Shown here piece after piece: positions 9,220 to 17,116 of a stretch of DNA of 64,000 nt. The notes beneath the pieces are model-generated. The model worked only from the letters and a program-made list of their open reading frames with translations, made no database searches and was not told the origin of the DNA. Source of the DNA: Micromonospora sp. M71_S20. Lineage in GTDB: Bacteria; Actinomycetota; Actinomycetes; Mycobacteriales; Micromonosporaceae. The stretch is taken from positions 3,968,001-4,032,000 of the forward strand of contig NZ_RCCV01000001.1 in NCBI RefSeq assembly GCF_003664255.1, read 5' to 3'. The position numbers were made by a program, and so were the translations under genes. How positions within the stretch are numbered: the first letter of the stretch is position 1; the number at the start of each line of letters is the position of its first letter.

Positions 9220-10919
9220 CGTGGCCCCCCGTCCGGGGTCAGGACGATCCGGGGCTCGGCGGCGATCTCGCCGGTGCGGTTCCACGGCAGGTGGAGGTGC
9301 CAGGCGTCGAGCCGGTCCACGCGGGCCGTCACCGGCGCCCGTCCGTCGCTGCCCAGGGCGAGCGTGGCCCCGGCGAACTCGTCGGCGAAGAGCTTCTGCG
9401 CGTGCGGGGTGGTGTTGTCGACCGCGTACGCGTTGATCTCGGGGAAGTGGGTCGCGATGTTCTGCGGGTCCGGCTCGCCCAACGCGGACGCGTAGGCGGT
9501 GGTGGCCGCGCGGACGTCGTTGCGGTACGAATCGGTCTGCACCAGTTCCGAGACGGACAGTTCGATGCTGGCTCGGGCCGCGTCGTGCAGGAGGGCCCGC
9601 CGGGCGGCCAGGACCGGCTCGCCGGGGGCGCCGGGGACACCGGGCGGCAGGTCACCGCGGACCGAGCGCTGCCGCAGCGCCCAGCGGGACGTCGCCTGGG
9701 CAAGGCTGATCCCGACGTTCCAGCCGGAGTAGCCGGCCAGCTCGACGTACCGGATCCGGCCGTTGAGCAGGGACAGCAGACGCCGGTCGGAGTGCCCGGC
9801 GATCGCGTCGTCGCCCAGGGCCACGGGGCGTCCGGCCCGCACGTGGGCGACCAGGCGGTCGGCGAACGGCGCCACCGACGCGGAACTGCCACCCGTGTTG
9901 GCCATCAGGACCAGGTCGGCGCGCTCCGGCCGGTCCACGACCGTGCCACCGAGGATGTCGACGTAGCCCTGGATGAGCCGGGCGTACGGGATGTTCTGGT
10001 AGGGGGCGGTCCAGGTCTCGCCCGTCGCTCGGGAGTACTCGACGCTCACCCGGGGGCGCACGTCGGCGTCCCGGACGGCGATCTTGGCGATGAGCAGGGC
10101 GGCCACCACGTCGGCACCCGGGTAGATCACCACCCGGTCCCCGACGCCCAGCTCGGCGATGCGGGCGGCGAGCGCCTGGGACTCGGGTCGGTGCAAGCCG
10201 TGGCCGGTCGCGTCGTCCTGGCCCACCACGAGGAAGTCGAAGATCCCTTCGGCCGCCCATTCGATCATCGTCAGGTTGAGCCGGTGGTTGCGCGCCCGGG
10301 TGGCCAGGTAGTCGTCGCGCACGTCGGCCGGGATCTGGGACTCCAACGCGTCGAGTTGCGGGCGCTTCTCCACCATGGCGAGGTTGTCGACCTCGTCCTT
10401 CACCGTGGCCCACGCCCGCAGCTCGTTGCGCCACGGCCCCTCGGGGGTGAGCCGCATGATGGTGTCGAAGGCGTAGAGCCGCCGGTGCGGGCGTCGCCGC
10501 CGGACGGCCCGTACCGCCGCAAGCCGGGCGAACGCCTCGGCCTCCGGTACCGAGCTGTTGCGGGAGTTGAGCAGTCCACCGTAGGCGAGCATCGGTAGGG
10601 CGACGACCAGCGCGTCGGCCTGGGTGGTGGACGAGGTCAGCCACCGGCCGACGGCGCGGCCGTCGCCGGGGGTGAAGTGCCGACCCAGGGTCTCCCGGGG
10701 CGGTAGCACGGTGTCGTAGCCGGCGCCGGTGGCGATCTGTTGCGGGGCGTACCAGGTGTAGGGCCGGTCGTCGAGCGGGACCAGGGCGATCCGGCCGAGC
10801 CGTGGGGTCTTCGGCCGGGCGTGCGCCGGGGATCCGAGGGCGGCGAGGCCGGTGAGGCCGGCGCCGGCGAGGCCGGCTGTCCGGAGAAGGCCGCGGCGGG
10901 ACAGGGCGTGATCAGGCAT
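9216..10919 (-). CDS. DUF4127 family protein with Tat signal
   Basis: A 567-residue protein and first gene of the leftward operon. The ATG at 10919 follows AAGGAG at good spacing and gives a twin-arginine signal peptide (SRRGLLRTAGLAGAGLTG), so it is probably exported folded through the Tat pathway. The DUF4127 motifs match those of the gene ending at 5104: LGRIALVPLDDRPYTW, PMLAYGGLLNSR, YAFDTIMRLTPEG, ARNHRLNLTMIEW, GQDDATGHGLHR and YPGADVVAALLIAK. It lacks the C-terminal F5/8 module of its paralogue. Many invariant Asp, His and Arg residues suggest an enzyme. A perfect palindrome 77 bp upstream and a divergent LacI gene point to repression of this operon by that regulator. Confidence 0.85.
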   Translation of the reverse strand: MPDHALSRRGLLRTAGLAGAGLTGLAALGSPAHARPKTPRLGRIALVPLDDRPYTWYAPQQIATGAGYDTVLPPRETLGRHFTPGDGRAVGRWLTSSTTQADALVVALPMLAYGGLLNSRNSSVPEAEAFARLAAVRAVRRRRPHRRLYAFDTIMRLTPEGPWRNELRAWATVKDEVDNLAMVEKRPQLDALESQIPADVRDDYLATRARNHRLNLTMIEWAAEGIFDFLVVGQDDATGHGLHRPESQALAARIAELGVGDRVVIYPGADVVAALLIAKIAVRDADVRPRVSVEYSRATGETWTAPYQNIPYARLIQGYVDILGGTVVDRPERADLVLMANTGGSSASVAPFADRLVAHVRAGRPVALGDDAIAGHSDRRLLSLLNGRIRYVELAGYSGWNVGISLAQATSRWALRQRSVRGDLPPGVPGAPGEPVLAARRALLHDAARASIELSVSELVQTDSYRNDVRAATTAYASALGEPDPQNIATHFPEINAYAVDNTTPHAQKLFADEFAGATLALGSDGRAPVTARVDRLDAWHLHLPWNRTGEIAAEPRIVLTPDGGPR

Positions 10920-10995
10920 GTCGGCTCCTTGCGTTGCCGGGGGATGCGCTGAGTCTTGGATCAACAAGAACCCCGGGTCAAGACCGCCGGAGCCC

Positions 10996-11009
10996 GTAAT
11001 ACGTATTAC
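10996..11009. promoter_or_regulatory. Perfect 14-bp palindrome, putative LacI operator
   Basis: GTAATACGTATTAC is its own reverse complement and stands out as an AT-rich block in GC-rich DNA. It lies in the 185-bp space between the divergent DUF4127 operon (start 10919) and the LacI gene (start 11105). The central CG and the length fit LacI/GalR operators. TTGAC-like sequences sit close by on both strands (TTGACA at 11025-11030 on plus), so one bound dimer could control both directions. Confidence 0.65.
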
Positions 11010-11104
11010 TCTCGCTGGTCGCCCTTGACACCGGTTCTGCGGGCCGGGCAGCATCCACGGCGACAATCCTCGATACGCGACGCTTCAGAAGGTGGCCGAT
11101 ATCC

Positions 11105-12169
11105 GTGTCCGCAGGGCGGGGCAGGCTGACGCAGCACGAGATCGCGCGGATGGCCGGGGTCAGCCAGACGACCGTGTCACTCGTGCTCAACGACCGGTGT
11201 GAGGCGGCCTGGCGGATCGCCCCGGAGACCCGGGAACGGGTGCTGCGCGTCATCCGCGAGACGGGTTACGTCGCCGACCCGCTCGCCCGGCGGCTGCTGC
11301 GACAGCACAACCAGATCCTGGGAGTGTTCACCTACGAGTCGGTGTTCCCGAGCACCAGCGCGAACTTCTACCACCCGTTCCTGTCCGGCATCGAGGCGTG
11401 CGCGGAGAGCATCGGGTGCGACCTGCTGCTGTTCACCAGCGCCCCCGTGAGCGGCGGCAGCCGGCGGATCTTCCACGACAACAACCGCATCCGGCTCGCC
11501 GACGGATGCGTACTGCTCGGTCGGGAGATTCCCCGCGACGAGCTGGCCCGGATGGTCGCCGGCGACATGCCCTTCGTGTCCGTCGGTCGACGCGACGACG
11601 CCCACCTACCCTCCGGTGAGGGCGGTCCGGTGCCCTATGTCGGCGCGGACTACGCCCAGGCCACCGCCGCCCTCGTCCGCCGCGCCGTCGACCTTGGACA
11701 CCGGGTGCTGGCGTACGTCGGCGTCGGTGCGGGCGCCGAGTCGGCCACCGACCGGCTCGCCGGCTTCACCGCCGCGGTCCGGGAGACCGGAGTGGACGGT
11801 CGACACGATCCGGTCGGCGGCAGGACCTCGGCGGAACTGCTCGACGCACTGCGCCCGACCGGGGTCACCGCCGTCTTCTGCGAGGAACTGGTCGAGGCGG
11901 CGGCGGTGGCCGAGGCGGCGCGGGCCCGAGGCATGTCCGTGCCCGGTGACCTGTCCCTGGTGGCCCTCGGCGATCCCACCCGTCAGGCCGAGACCGACCT
12001 CGACTTCGCTGGCTTCCACATCGCCCGCAGGGAGATGGGCTGGCAGGCCATCGAGGTGCTCGACGACATCCTGCACGGCCGGAGCAGCGAGCACCAGCGC
12101 CTGCTGCCCTGCGAGCTGGTCGAGGGTGAGACCCTCGGTCCCCCGAGCCCGGCGACCGGTCGTCCCTGA
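11105..12169 (+). CDS. LacI-family transcriptional regulator
   Basis: A 354-residue regulator. The helix-turn-helix TQHEIARMAGVSQTTVSLVL spans residues 9-28. The hinge (VADPLARRLLRQ) and a ligand-binding domain follow (ILGVFTYESVFPSTSANFYH; ADGCVLLGREIP; GDLSLVALGDP). The chosen start is GTG 11105, preceded by AAGGTGG 10 nt upstream. It is transcribed away from the DUF4127 operon, and the shared intergenic palindrome at 10996-11009 is its probable operator. The presumed effector is a product of whatever the secreted DUF4127 proteins act on. The effector-domain sequence gives no clue to the sugar. It ends 94 bp before a convergent secreted-protein gene. Confidence 0.9.
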   Translation: MSAGRGRLTQHEIARMAGVSQTTVSLVLNDRCEAAWRIAPETRERVLRVIRETGYVADPLARRLLRQHNQILGVFTYESVFPSTSANFYHPFLSGIEACAESIGCDLLLFTSAPVSGGSRRIFHDNNRIRLADGCVLLGREIPRDELARMVAGDMPFVSVGRRDDAHLPSGEGGPVPYVGADYAQATAALVRRAVDLGHRVLAYVGVGAGAESATDRLAGFTAAVRETGVDGRHDPVGGRTSAELLDALRPTGVTAVFCEELVEAAAVAEAARARGMSVPGDLSLVALGDPTRQAETDLDFAGFHIARREMGWQAIEVLDDILHGRSSEHQRLLPCELVEGETLGPPSPATGRP

Positions 12170-12262
12170 GCACCGCAGGGCGCGGGGGAGAAGCGGGGCA
12201 AGTGACGCCGGGCGGCGCGGACGACGACACCGCCCGGACCACGTCGACCGGGAGACGGTGGG

Positions 12263-13534
12263 TCAGGCCCGGGTGATCCTGACCGCGTCGGCGACCACGT
12301 AGCCGCTGCCGCTGGTCCAGCGGCTCACCCCGACCTTGTTGGCGTCGCCGGCCGCGAGCGTGAACACGCCGATCGACACCCAGCGGCCGCCGTTGACGCG
12401 CTGGTCGACCGTCACCGACTGGTTGCCCGAGGCGGTGGCGACGAGGTACGGCGTCTGGCTGTTGTATCCGGGGTCGGCGGGGTACCAGACCGAGATCTCG
12501 TAGCTCCCCGTCGCCGGGATGTTCGCCCGGTACCAGGCGACGTCGCTGGCCGACGTCGGGTTCGCGTACCGGTAGTCCGTGCCGTACCGGCTGCCGGAGT
12601 ACGACGACGTGCTCCAGTTGGCGCTCGCCGTGAACCGGCCGGAGGTGGTGTTGTCGATCGTGGTGCTCCACTGCTGCGGTGGCGGCTGCTGGGACGTGCT
12701 CACGTCCAGGTAGTTGCGGTCGATCTTCATCGTCACGCCGCCCCAGGTCTCCGTCACGTCCCCGGCGTACTGGTGCAGCCGCTGGTGGTTCGCGTAGTAC
12801 GCGTCCGAGCAGTAGGCGCCGGCGTCGGTGTCGGCCACGCCGTTCCACCAGGCGATCCAGATCTGGTCCAGCCTGGTGTAGCTCGGGTTGTGGTACTCCT
12901 GGCAGACGTCCCTGATGCCGGAGGATCCGCTGGAGTACATGCCGGCCAGGTAGCCCCGGGTGTGCAGCTGCTCGACCCACCCGGACAGGAACGACAGCAC
13001 CGCGGCACGGCACGCCGCGGTCGTCGGGTAGTGCTCGATGTCGTTGTAGATGGTGCTGCCGGCGCCGATGCCCAGCGCCCGCGCGGCGTTGGCGGCGCTG
13101 TCGGCGGCGGTCCGGCCCTGCGAGCGCGCGGTGCCGGGATCGGCGGACATCTTCGGCGCGCGGGTGCCGCAGGGTGCCTGGTAGCCGAGCTCGATGGGGA
13201 TGAGCCGCCAACCGTTGGCGGTCTGGTTGGTGACCCAGGTCGCGGTCAGGTTGGGCTGCGCGCACGTGCGGCTGGCCCCGCTGATGTAGATGCCCACCGC
13301 GCGGTACGGCGAGCTGGCGCGCCACGCGTCCATCGCCGACTGCGACGGGGCGGTGCAGGTGTCGAAGCCCTTACCGACGAAGGTGCCGGGCTGCGGACCG
13401 ACGGCTGACACCGCCACGGACTGCGCCTGCGGCTGGGGGGCCGGCGCCGACTCGGCCACGGCCGCCGAGCCGAGCGCGATGGTGAGCCCCGCCGTGGTGG
13501 CGAGGCCCATCAGCCATGTGGTGGTCCTTCTCAT
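12263..13534 (-). CDS. Secreted DUF1906 (Rv2525c-like) protein with golvesin-type C-terminal domain
   Basis: A 423-residue secreted protein. The signal peptide is MRRTTTWLMGLATTAGLTIA. Residues about 50-280 form a glycoside-hydrolase-like DUF1906 domain: GKGFDTCTAPS, YRAVGIYISGASRTC, WRLIPIELGYQAP, IYNDIEHYPT, YLAGMYSSGSSG and IWIAWWNG are the usual TIM-barrel strands, including acidic positions where GH25-like enzymes have catalytic residues. Residues about 290-423 resemble the golvesin/xanthan-lyase C-terminal beta module (YRANIPATGSYEISVWYP; GGRWVSIGVFTLAAGD; YVVADAVRI), a likely polysaccharide-binding unit. The ATG follows GAGGGAGA. It may act on the cell wall or an extracellular glycan. 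No neighbour shares its strand directly, so it is probably monocistronic. Confidence 0.85.
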   Translation of the reverse strand: MRRTTTWLMGLATTAGLTIALGSAAVAESAPAPQPQAQSVAVSAVGPQPGTFVGKGFDTCTAPSQSAMDAWRASSPYRAVGIYISGASRTCAQPNLTATWVTNQTANGWRLIPIELGYQAPCGTRAPKMSADPGTARSQGRTAADSAANAARALGIGAGSTIYNDIEHYPTTAACRAAVLSFLSGWVEQLHTRGYLAGMYSSGSSGIRDVCQEYHNPSYTRLDQIWIAWWNGVADTDAGAYCSDAYYANHQRLHQYAGDVTETWGGVTMKIDRNYLDVSTSQQPPPQQWSTTIDNTTSGRFTASANWSTSSYSGSRYGTDYRYANPTSASDVAWYRANIPATGSYEISVWYPADPGYNSQTPYLVATASGNQSVTVDQRVNGGRWVSIGVFTLAAGDANKVGVSRWTSGSGYVVADAVRITRA

Positions 13535-13584
13535 CCCGGTCTCCCTCGAAGGTTTCCTTGCACGAGGTTGAAGTCAGTGAAGAA

Positions 13585-13612
13585 CTTTTACACACGCATC
13601 GAAGGTTGGCAA
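13585..13612 (-). promoter_or_regulatory. Candidate promoter of the DUF1906 gene
   Basis: On the minus strand a TTGCCA (13607-13612), 16 bp and TAAAAG (13585-13590) form a sigma70-like pair about 50 bp upstream of the start codon at 13534, in an AT-rich stretch. This would give a leader of about 45 nt carrying the GAGGGAGA ribosome-binding site. It is inferred by eye. Confidence 0.4.
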
Positions 13613-13637
13613 TAGTGCCGGATTGGTGAACGCGCCG

Positions 13638-15098
13638 TTACCAGGCGCAGGGCGCGTAGTCCTTGAGGAAGCAGCCGTACAGGTCCTCGCCCTGCTCGCC
13701 GCGGACGATCGGGTCGTAGACCCTGGCCGCGCCGTCGACCAGGTCCAGCGGGGCGTGGAAGCCGGCGTCCGCCAGCCGCATCTTCGTCGGGTGGGGCCGC
13801 TCGTCGGTGATCCAGCCGGTGTCGACGCTGGTCATCAGGATGCCGTCGGTCAGCATCTCCTGGGCGCTGGTGCGGGTCAGCATGTTCAGCGCGGCCTTGG
13901 CCATGTTGGTGTGCGGGTGCCCCGGCCCCTTGTAGCCGCGCCCGAACTGGCCCTCCATCGCCGAGACGTTCACCACGTACTTGCGGCGGGCCGTCGCCGC
14001 GGCCATCGCCGGCCGCAACCGGCTGACCAGCACGAACGGGGCCGTCACGTTGCACAGCTGCACTTCCAGCAGCTCCACCGGGTCGACCTCGTGCACCCGC
14101 TGCACCCAGCTGTTGACCGGGTCGAGGTCCGGCACCAGACCGCCGGCGTCGATGGCGGTGGCCGCCGCGATCCGTTCCGGCGAGGCGGAGCCGCTGGTCA
14201 GCGCGAGCGCGGTGAGCGCGTGCGGGGTGAGCGGGGTCGACTGCGGCGAAGCGGTCAGGCTGCCCGCCGGGTCGCCCCGGCCGGCCGGCTTGGCGAACGT
14301 GACGACCTCCGGCAGGGGGCCCTCCGGCAGGGCCGCGGCCTCCGCGGCGACGAGCTGCGCGTACGCCCCGGGGCTGCGCCGCACGGTCTGCGCCGCGTTG
14401 TTGATCAGGATGTCGAGGGGGCCCTGTTCACTGACCGAGTCGGCGAGCGCGATCACCTGGGCGGGGTCGCGCAGGTCGATCCCGACGATCCGCAGGCGGT
14501 GCAGCCAGTCCCCGCTGTCGGGCATCGCCGCGAACCGGCGTACCGCGTCGTGCGGGAACCGCGTGGTCACCGTGGTGTGCGCGCCGTCGCGCAGCAGCCG
14601 CAGCGCGATGTACATGCCGATCTTCGCCCGGCCGCCGGTGAGCAGCGCACGCCGGCCGGTCAGGTCGGTGCGGGCGTCGCGGCGCTCCCGGTTCAACGCG
14701 GCGCAGGGCGGGCAGAGCTGGTGGTAGAAGGCGTCCACCTCGCGGTAGCGCTGCTTGCAGATGTAGCAGCCGCGCGGGTTGTGCAGGAATCCGGCCGTCG
14801 TGCCCTCGGTGGGGGAGGCGAGCGGGATCCCCTGGGTCTCGTCGTCGATCCGGCCCGGCGCGCCGGTGGCGGTGGCGGCCGTCACCGCGCGATCGGCCGC
14901 CGCGATGGCGTCCCGCCGTTCCTCGCGGCGGCGCTGCTTGATCACCTTGTAGAGCCGCGCGGTGGCCCGCTGCACCCGTACCACGTCGGGGTGATCGGGA
15001 GGCAGGTCCTCCAACGCCTCGAAGACGCTGAGGCAGGTCTCCAGCTGGGTCCGGTCGATGCCGTTGTGGCCGGTTTCCGTGATGTTGTCCGCCGTCAT
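13638..15098 (-). CDS. SDR-family protein with N-terminal zinc-knuckle and altered catalytic site
   Basis: A 486-residue protein. The first 100 residues are helical and charged. Residues 111-132 hold two CxxC pairs (C111/C114 and C129/C132), most simply a zinc knuckle. From residue 145 a short-chain dehydrogenase/reductase fold begins: nucleotide-binding LLTGGRAKIG (152-161), NNAAQ (233-237) and NVSAMEGQ (377-384). The catalytic YxxxK position reads T397-N-M-A-K401, so the usual Tyr is Thr; a nearby Y389 could substitute. A long insertion (about 245-340) precedes the catalytic region. Similar long SDR proteins exist in actinomycetes, but I know no assigned reaction. The ATG at 15098 has no clear Shine-Dalgarno. 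Confidence 0.8.
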   Translation of the reverse strand: MTADNITETGHNGIDRTQLETCLSVFEALEDLPPDHPDVVRVQRATARLYKVIKQRRREERRDAIAAADRAVTAATATGAPGRIDDETQGIPLASPTEGTTAGFLHNPRGCYICKQRYREVDAFYHQLCPPCAALNRERRDARTDLTGRRALLTGGRAKIGMYIALRLLRDGAHTTVTTRFPHDAVRRFAAMPDSGDWLHRLRIVGIDLRDPAQVIALADSVSEQGPLDILINNAAQTVRRSPGAYAQLVAAEAAALPEGPLPEVVTFAKPAGRGDPAGSLTASPQSTPLTPHALTALALTSGSASPERIAAATAIDAGGLVPDLDPVNSWVQRVHEVDPVELLEVQLCNVTAPFVLVSRLRPAMAAATARRKYVVNVSAMEGQFGRGYKGPGHPHTNMAKAALNMLTRTSAQEMLTDGILMTSVDTGWITDERPHPTKMRLADAGFHAPLDLVDGAARVYDPIVRGEQGEDLYGCFLKDYAPCAW

Positions 15099-15357
15099 GC
15101 CGTCGCTGTCTCGTCCCGTTTCCGTGCCGTGTCTTCCCGGCCCACGCCAAGTCCGACCCGGAACTGTACGTCACCGTACGGGTGCCGGCGCATCCCGCGC
15201 CCGCCGAGCGGCCCGGGGTCGACCCTCGGAACGCGGCCCGAGGGACGCGCGGTGGATCCGGTGGCCCGCGCGTGCGTGATCGGCGTCTCCGGGCCCCCGG
15301 CGAGGCGGGGCCGTCGCCGGCGTCCGGCGCGGCGGGACCCGGCGAGCGGTCCGCGCC

Positions 15358-16401
15358 TCAGCCCGGGCCGGCGTCGTCGGCCGGTCGGCCCGATCCGACC
15401 GCGTGCAGGTGCCCCAGCACCTGGCGCCACGAGCGCGTCAGGCTGGTCTCGTGGTAGGGGATTTCGTGGTCGGCGCAGAACTGGCGGACCAGTGGCCGGG
15501 CACGACGGAGGTTGGGGCGCGGCATGCTGGGGAAGAGGTGATGTTCGATCTGATAGTTCAGGCCGCCGAGCAGGGCGTCGATGAACCAGTTGCCGCGCAC
15601 GTTGCGGGAGGTGAGCACCTGGCGCCGCAGGTAGTCGAGCCGGTCGTCGGCGGCGAGGATCGGCATGCCCTTGTGGTTGGGGGCGAAGGCGCTGCCGAGA
15701 TAGAGGCCGAGCAGGCCCTGGTTGACGAGGATGAACGCGACGGCCTGCGCCGGGCTCAGCACGAGGATCACGGCCCCGAGGTATCCGACGGTGTGCACGG
15801 CCAGCAGCGCGGCCTCCACGGGGCGTTGCCTGATCCGACTCGGGCCGACGAGGGCCTTGACGCTGTTGGCGTGCAGGTGCAGGCCCTCCAGCAGCAGTAG
15901 CGGGAAGAACAGGTACGCCTGGTGACGGACCACCAGCGCGCCGGGCCCGCGCTGCTCCCGCGCCTGCCCACGGGTGAACGACAACGGCCGCACGACGATG
16001 TCCGGGTCGTGGCCCTCGGTGTTCGGGTGCGCGTGATGGCGGTTGTGCTTGCCGACCCACCAGCCGTAACTGAGGCCGATCAGGAGGTTGCCGTGGACCA
16101 GGCCGACCAGGTCGTTGGCGCGACGGGTGCGGAAGACCTGGCGGTGGCCGGCGTCGTGACCGATGAACCCGGCCTGCGCGAAGACCACCGCGAGGACGGC
16201 CGCGACGGCCAGTTGCCACCACGACTCGCCGAGCCAACCGAACAGCGCCCAGGTGCCGACGTAGCACCCGCCGAGGGCGCCGATGCGCAGCGCGTAGTAG
16301 CCGCGCCGCGGATCGAGGAGTCCCGCCCGCCGGATCAGGCGCGACAGTTCCGCGTACTGACTGCCACCGTGACGTCGGGTGTCGAGGGTCGCATCGCTCA
16401 T
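15358..16401 (-). CDS. Membrane fatty acid desaturase
   Basis: A 347-residue integral membrane di-iron desaturase. The three histidine boxes are present: HDAGH (about residue 85), HNRHH with nearby HAHPN (about 120-130), and QIEHHLFP (about 285). Two hydrophobic hairpins separate them. The last box is of the QxxHH type seen in front-end and acyl-lipid desaturases and in many actinobacterial acyl-CoA desaturases. No cytochrome b5 domain is fused. It probably introduces a double bond into membrane acyl chains to adjust fluidity, using a separate ferredoxin or flavoprotein donor. I chose ATG 16401, preceded by GGAG at 8 nt, over a GTG 18 bp upstream. Confidence 0.88.
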   Translation of the reverse strand: MSDATLDTRRHGGSQYAELSRLIRRAGLLDPRRGYYALRIGALGGCYVGTWALFGWLGESWWQLAVAAVLAVVFAQAGFIGHDAGHRQVFRTRRANDLVGLVHGNLLIGLSYGWWVGKHNRHHAHPNTEGHDPDIVVRPLSFTRGQAREQRGPGALVVRHQAYLFFPLLLLEGLHLHANSVKALVGPSRIRQRPVEAALLAVHTVGYLGAVILVLSPAQAVAFILVNQGLLGLYLGSAFAPNHKGMPILAADDRLDYLRRQVLTSRNVRGNWFIDALLGGLNYQIEHHLFPSMPRPNLRRARPLVRQFCADHEIPYHETSLTRSWRQVLGHLHAVGSGRPADDAGPG

Positions 16402-16610
16402 GGTCGCGGCTCCGTGCACGTGGCGTTCTCGGCCTGTCGTCGTCGGACAGGCGGTCCTTCATGGCGAGTGTGGTCAGCGTCGGGGCCGACCGTGACCTGC
16501 TCCGTGGCCCGGCGGCCGCCCCGGCCGCCGCGGGGCGGGGCGGCCGTCGGCCCCGATCGGCGCGGACGGGCGCGGCGCGCCAGGGCGCACGTATCCGGGG
16601 CGTCGGGCGG

Positions 16611-16706
16611 GCGCCGCCCGATCACGCCGGGCCGGTGCCGCCCGATCACGCCGGGCCGGCGCCGCCCGATCACGCCGGGCCGGCGCCGCCCGATCACGCC
16701 GGGCCG
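16611..16706. repeat. Four tandem copies of a 24-bp unit
   Basis: Four head-to-tail copies of a 24-bp unit whose core is CGCCCGATCACGCCGGGCCG. The second copy differs by one base at its start and a partial fifth copy follows. The array sits in the 345-bp non-coding gap between the desaturase start (16401) and the small gene ending at 16747. Near-identity of copies indicates recent expansion. The unit is 8 codons long, but neither strand shows a convincing gene. The rest of this gap is GC-rich and featureless. Confidence 0.85.
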
Positions 16707-16746
16707 GCGCCGTGCCTGCCCGAGCGCGGGGCGGCGCTCCCCGTCC

Positions 16747-16995
16747 TCACCGCGCCGCGGCCGCCGGTGGCGCCGTCTGCTTGTCCCGGGCGACCGCGCC
16801 GCCGGGGACCGGTAGCCCGCCGGTGCCCGCGTCCGCGAACGCGCTGTCCCGCAGAGCCGAAAGATCACCGGCCGCCGCGTCGTTGACGGCGCGCCGGCGC
16901 CGGGCCCGTACGACGGCCGCCGCCGCCACCATCGCTGCCAGCGACATCGCTGCCGCCTGTAGCAGCGGCACCCTCCTGCTGCGTCGACGCCTCAT
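16747..16995 (-). CDS. Small single-pass membrane protein, hypothetical
   Basis: An 82-residue basic protein: an Arg-rich N terminus (MRRRRSRRVP), one hydrophobic segment (LLQAAAMSLAAMVAAAAVV) followed by RARRRR, and an Ala/Pro-rich tail. A good GAGAGGGG ribosome-binding site precedes the ATG by about 9 nt, which is the main support for it being real. It would be an inner-membrane anchored peptide with unknown role. No family is recognised. Confidence 0.5.
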   Translation of the reverse strand: MRRRRSRRVPLLQAAAMSLAAMVAAAAVVRARRRRAVNDAAAGDLSALRDSAFADAGTGGLPVPGGAVARDKQTAPPAAAAR

Positions 16996-17116
16996 CGCGC
17001 ACTACCCCTCTCAGTTCTGAGTCCGACCTTGTTCACATCGTGGAGACACCACAGCGGCGGCGAGGGGCGATTCGGCGCATTCGACACGGTCGGGTCATGT
17101 CGCCCGCCCGCGACTC

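Noticed and set aside
16611..16706. CRISPR-like array
   Set aside because: The units are directly abutting with no unique spacers, so it is a simple tandem repeat.
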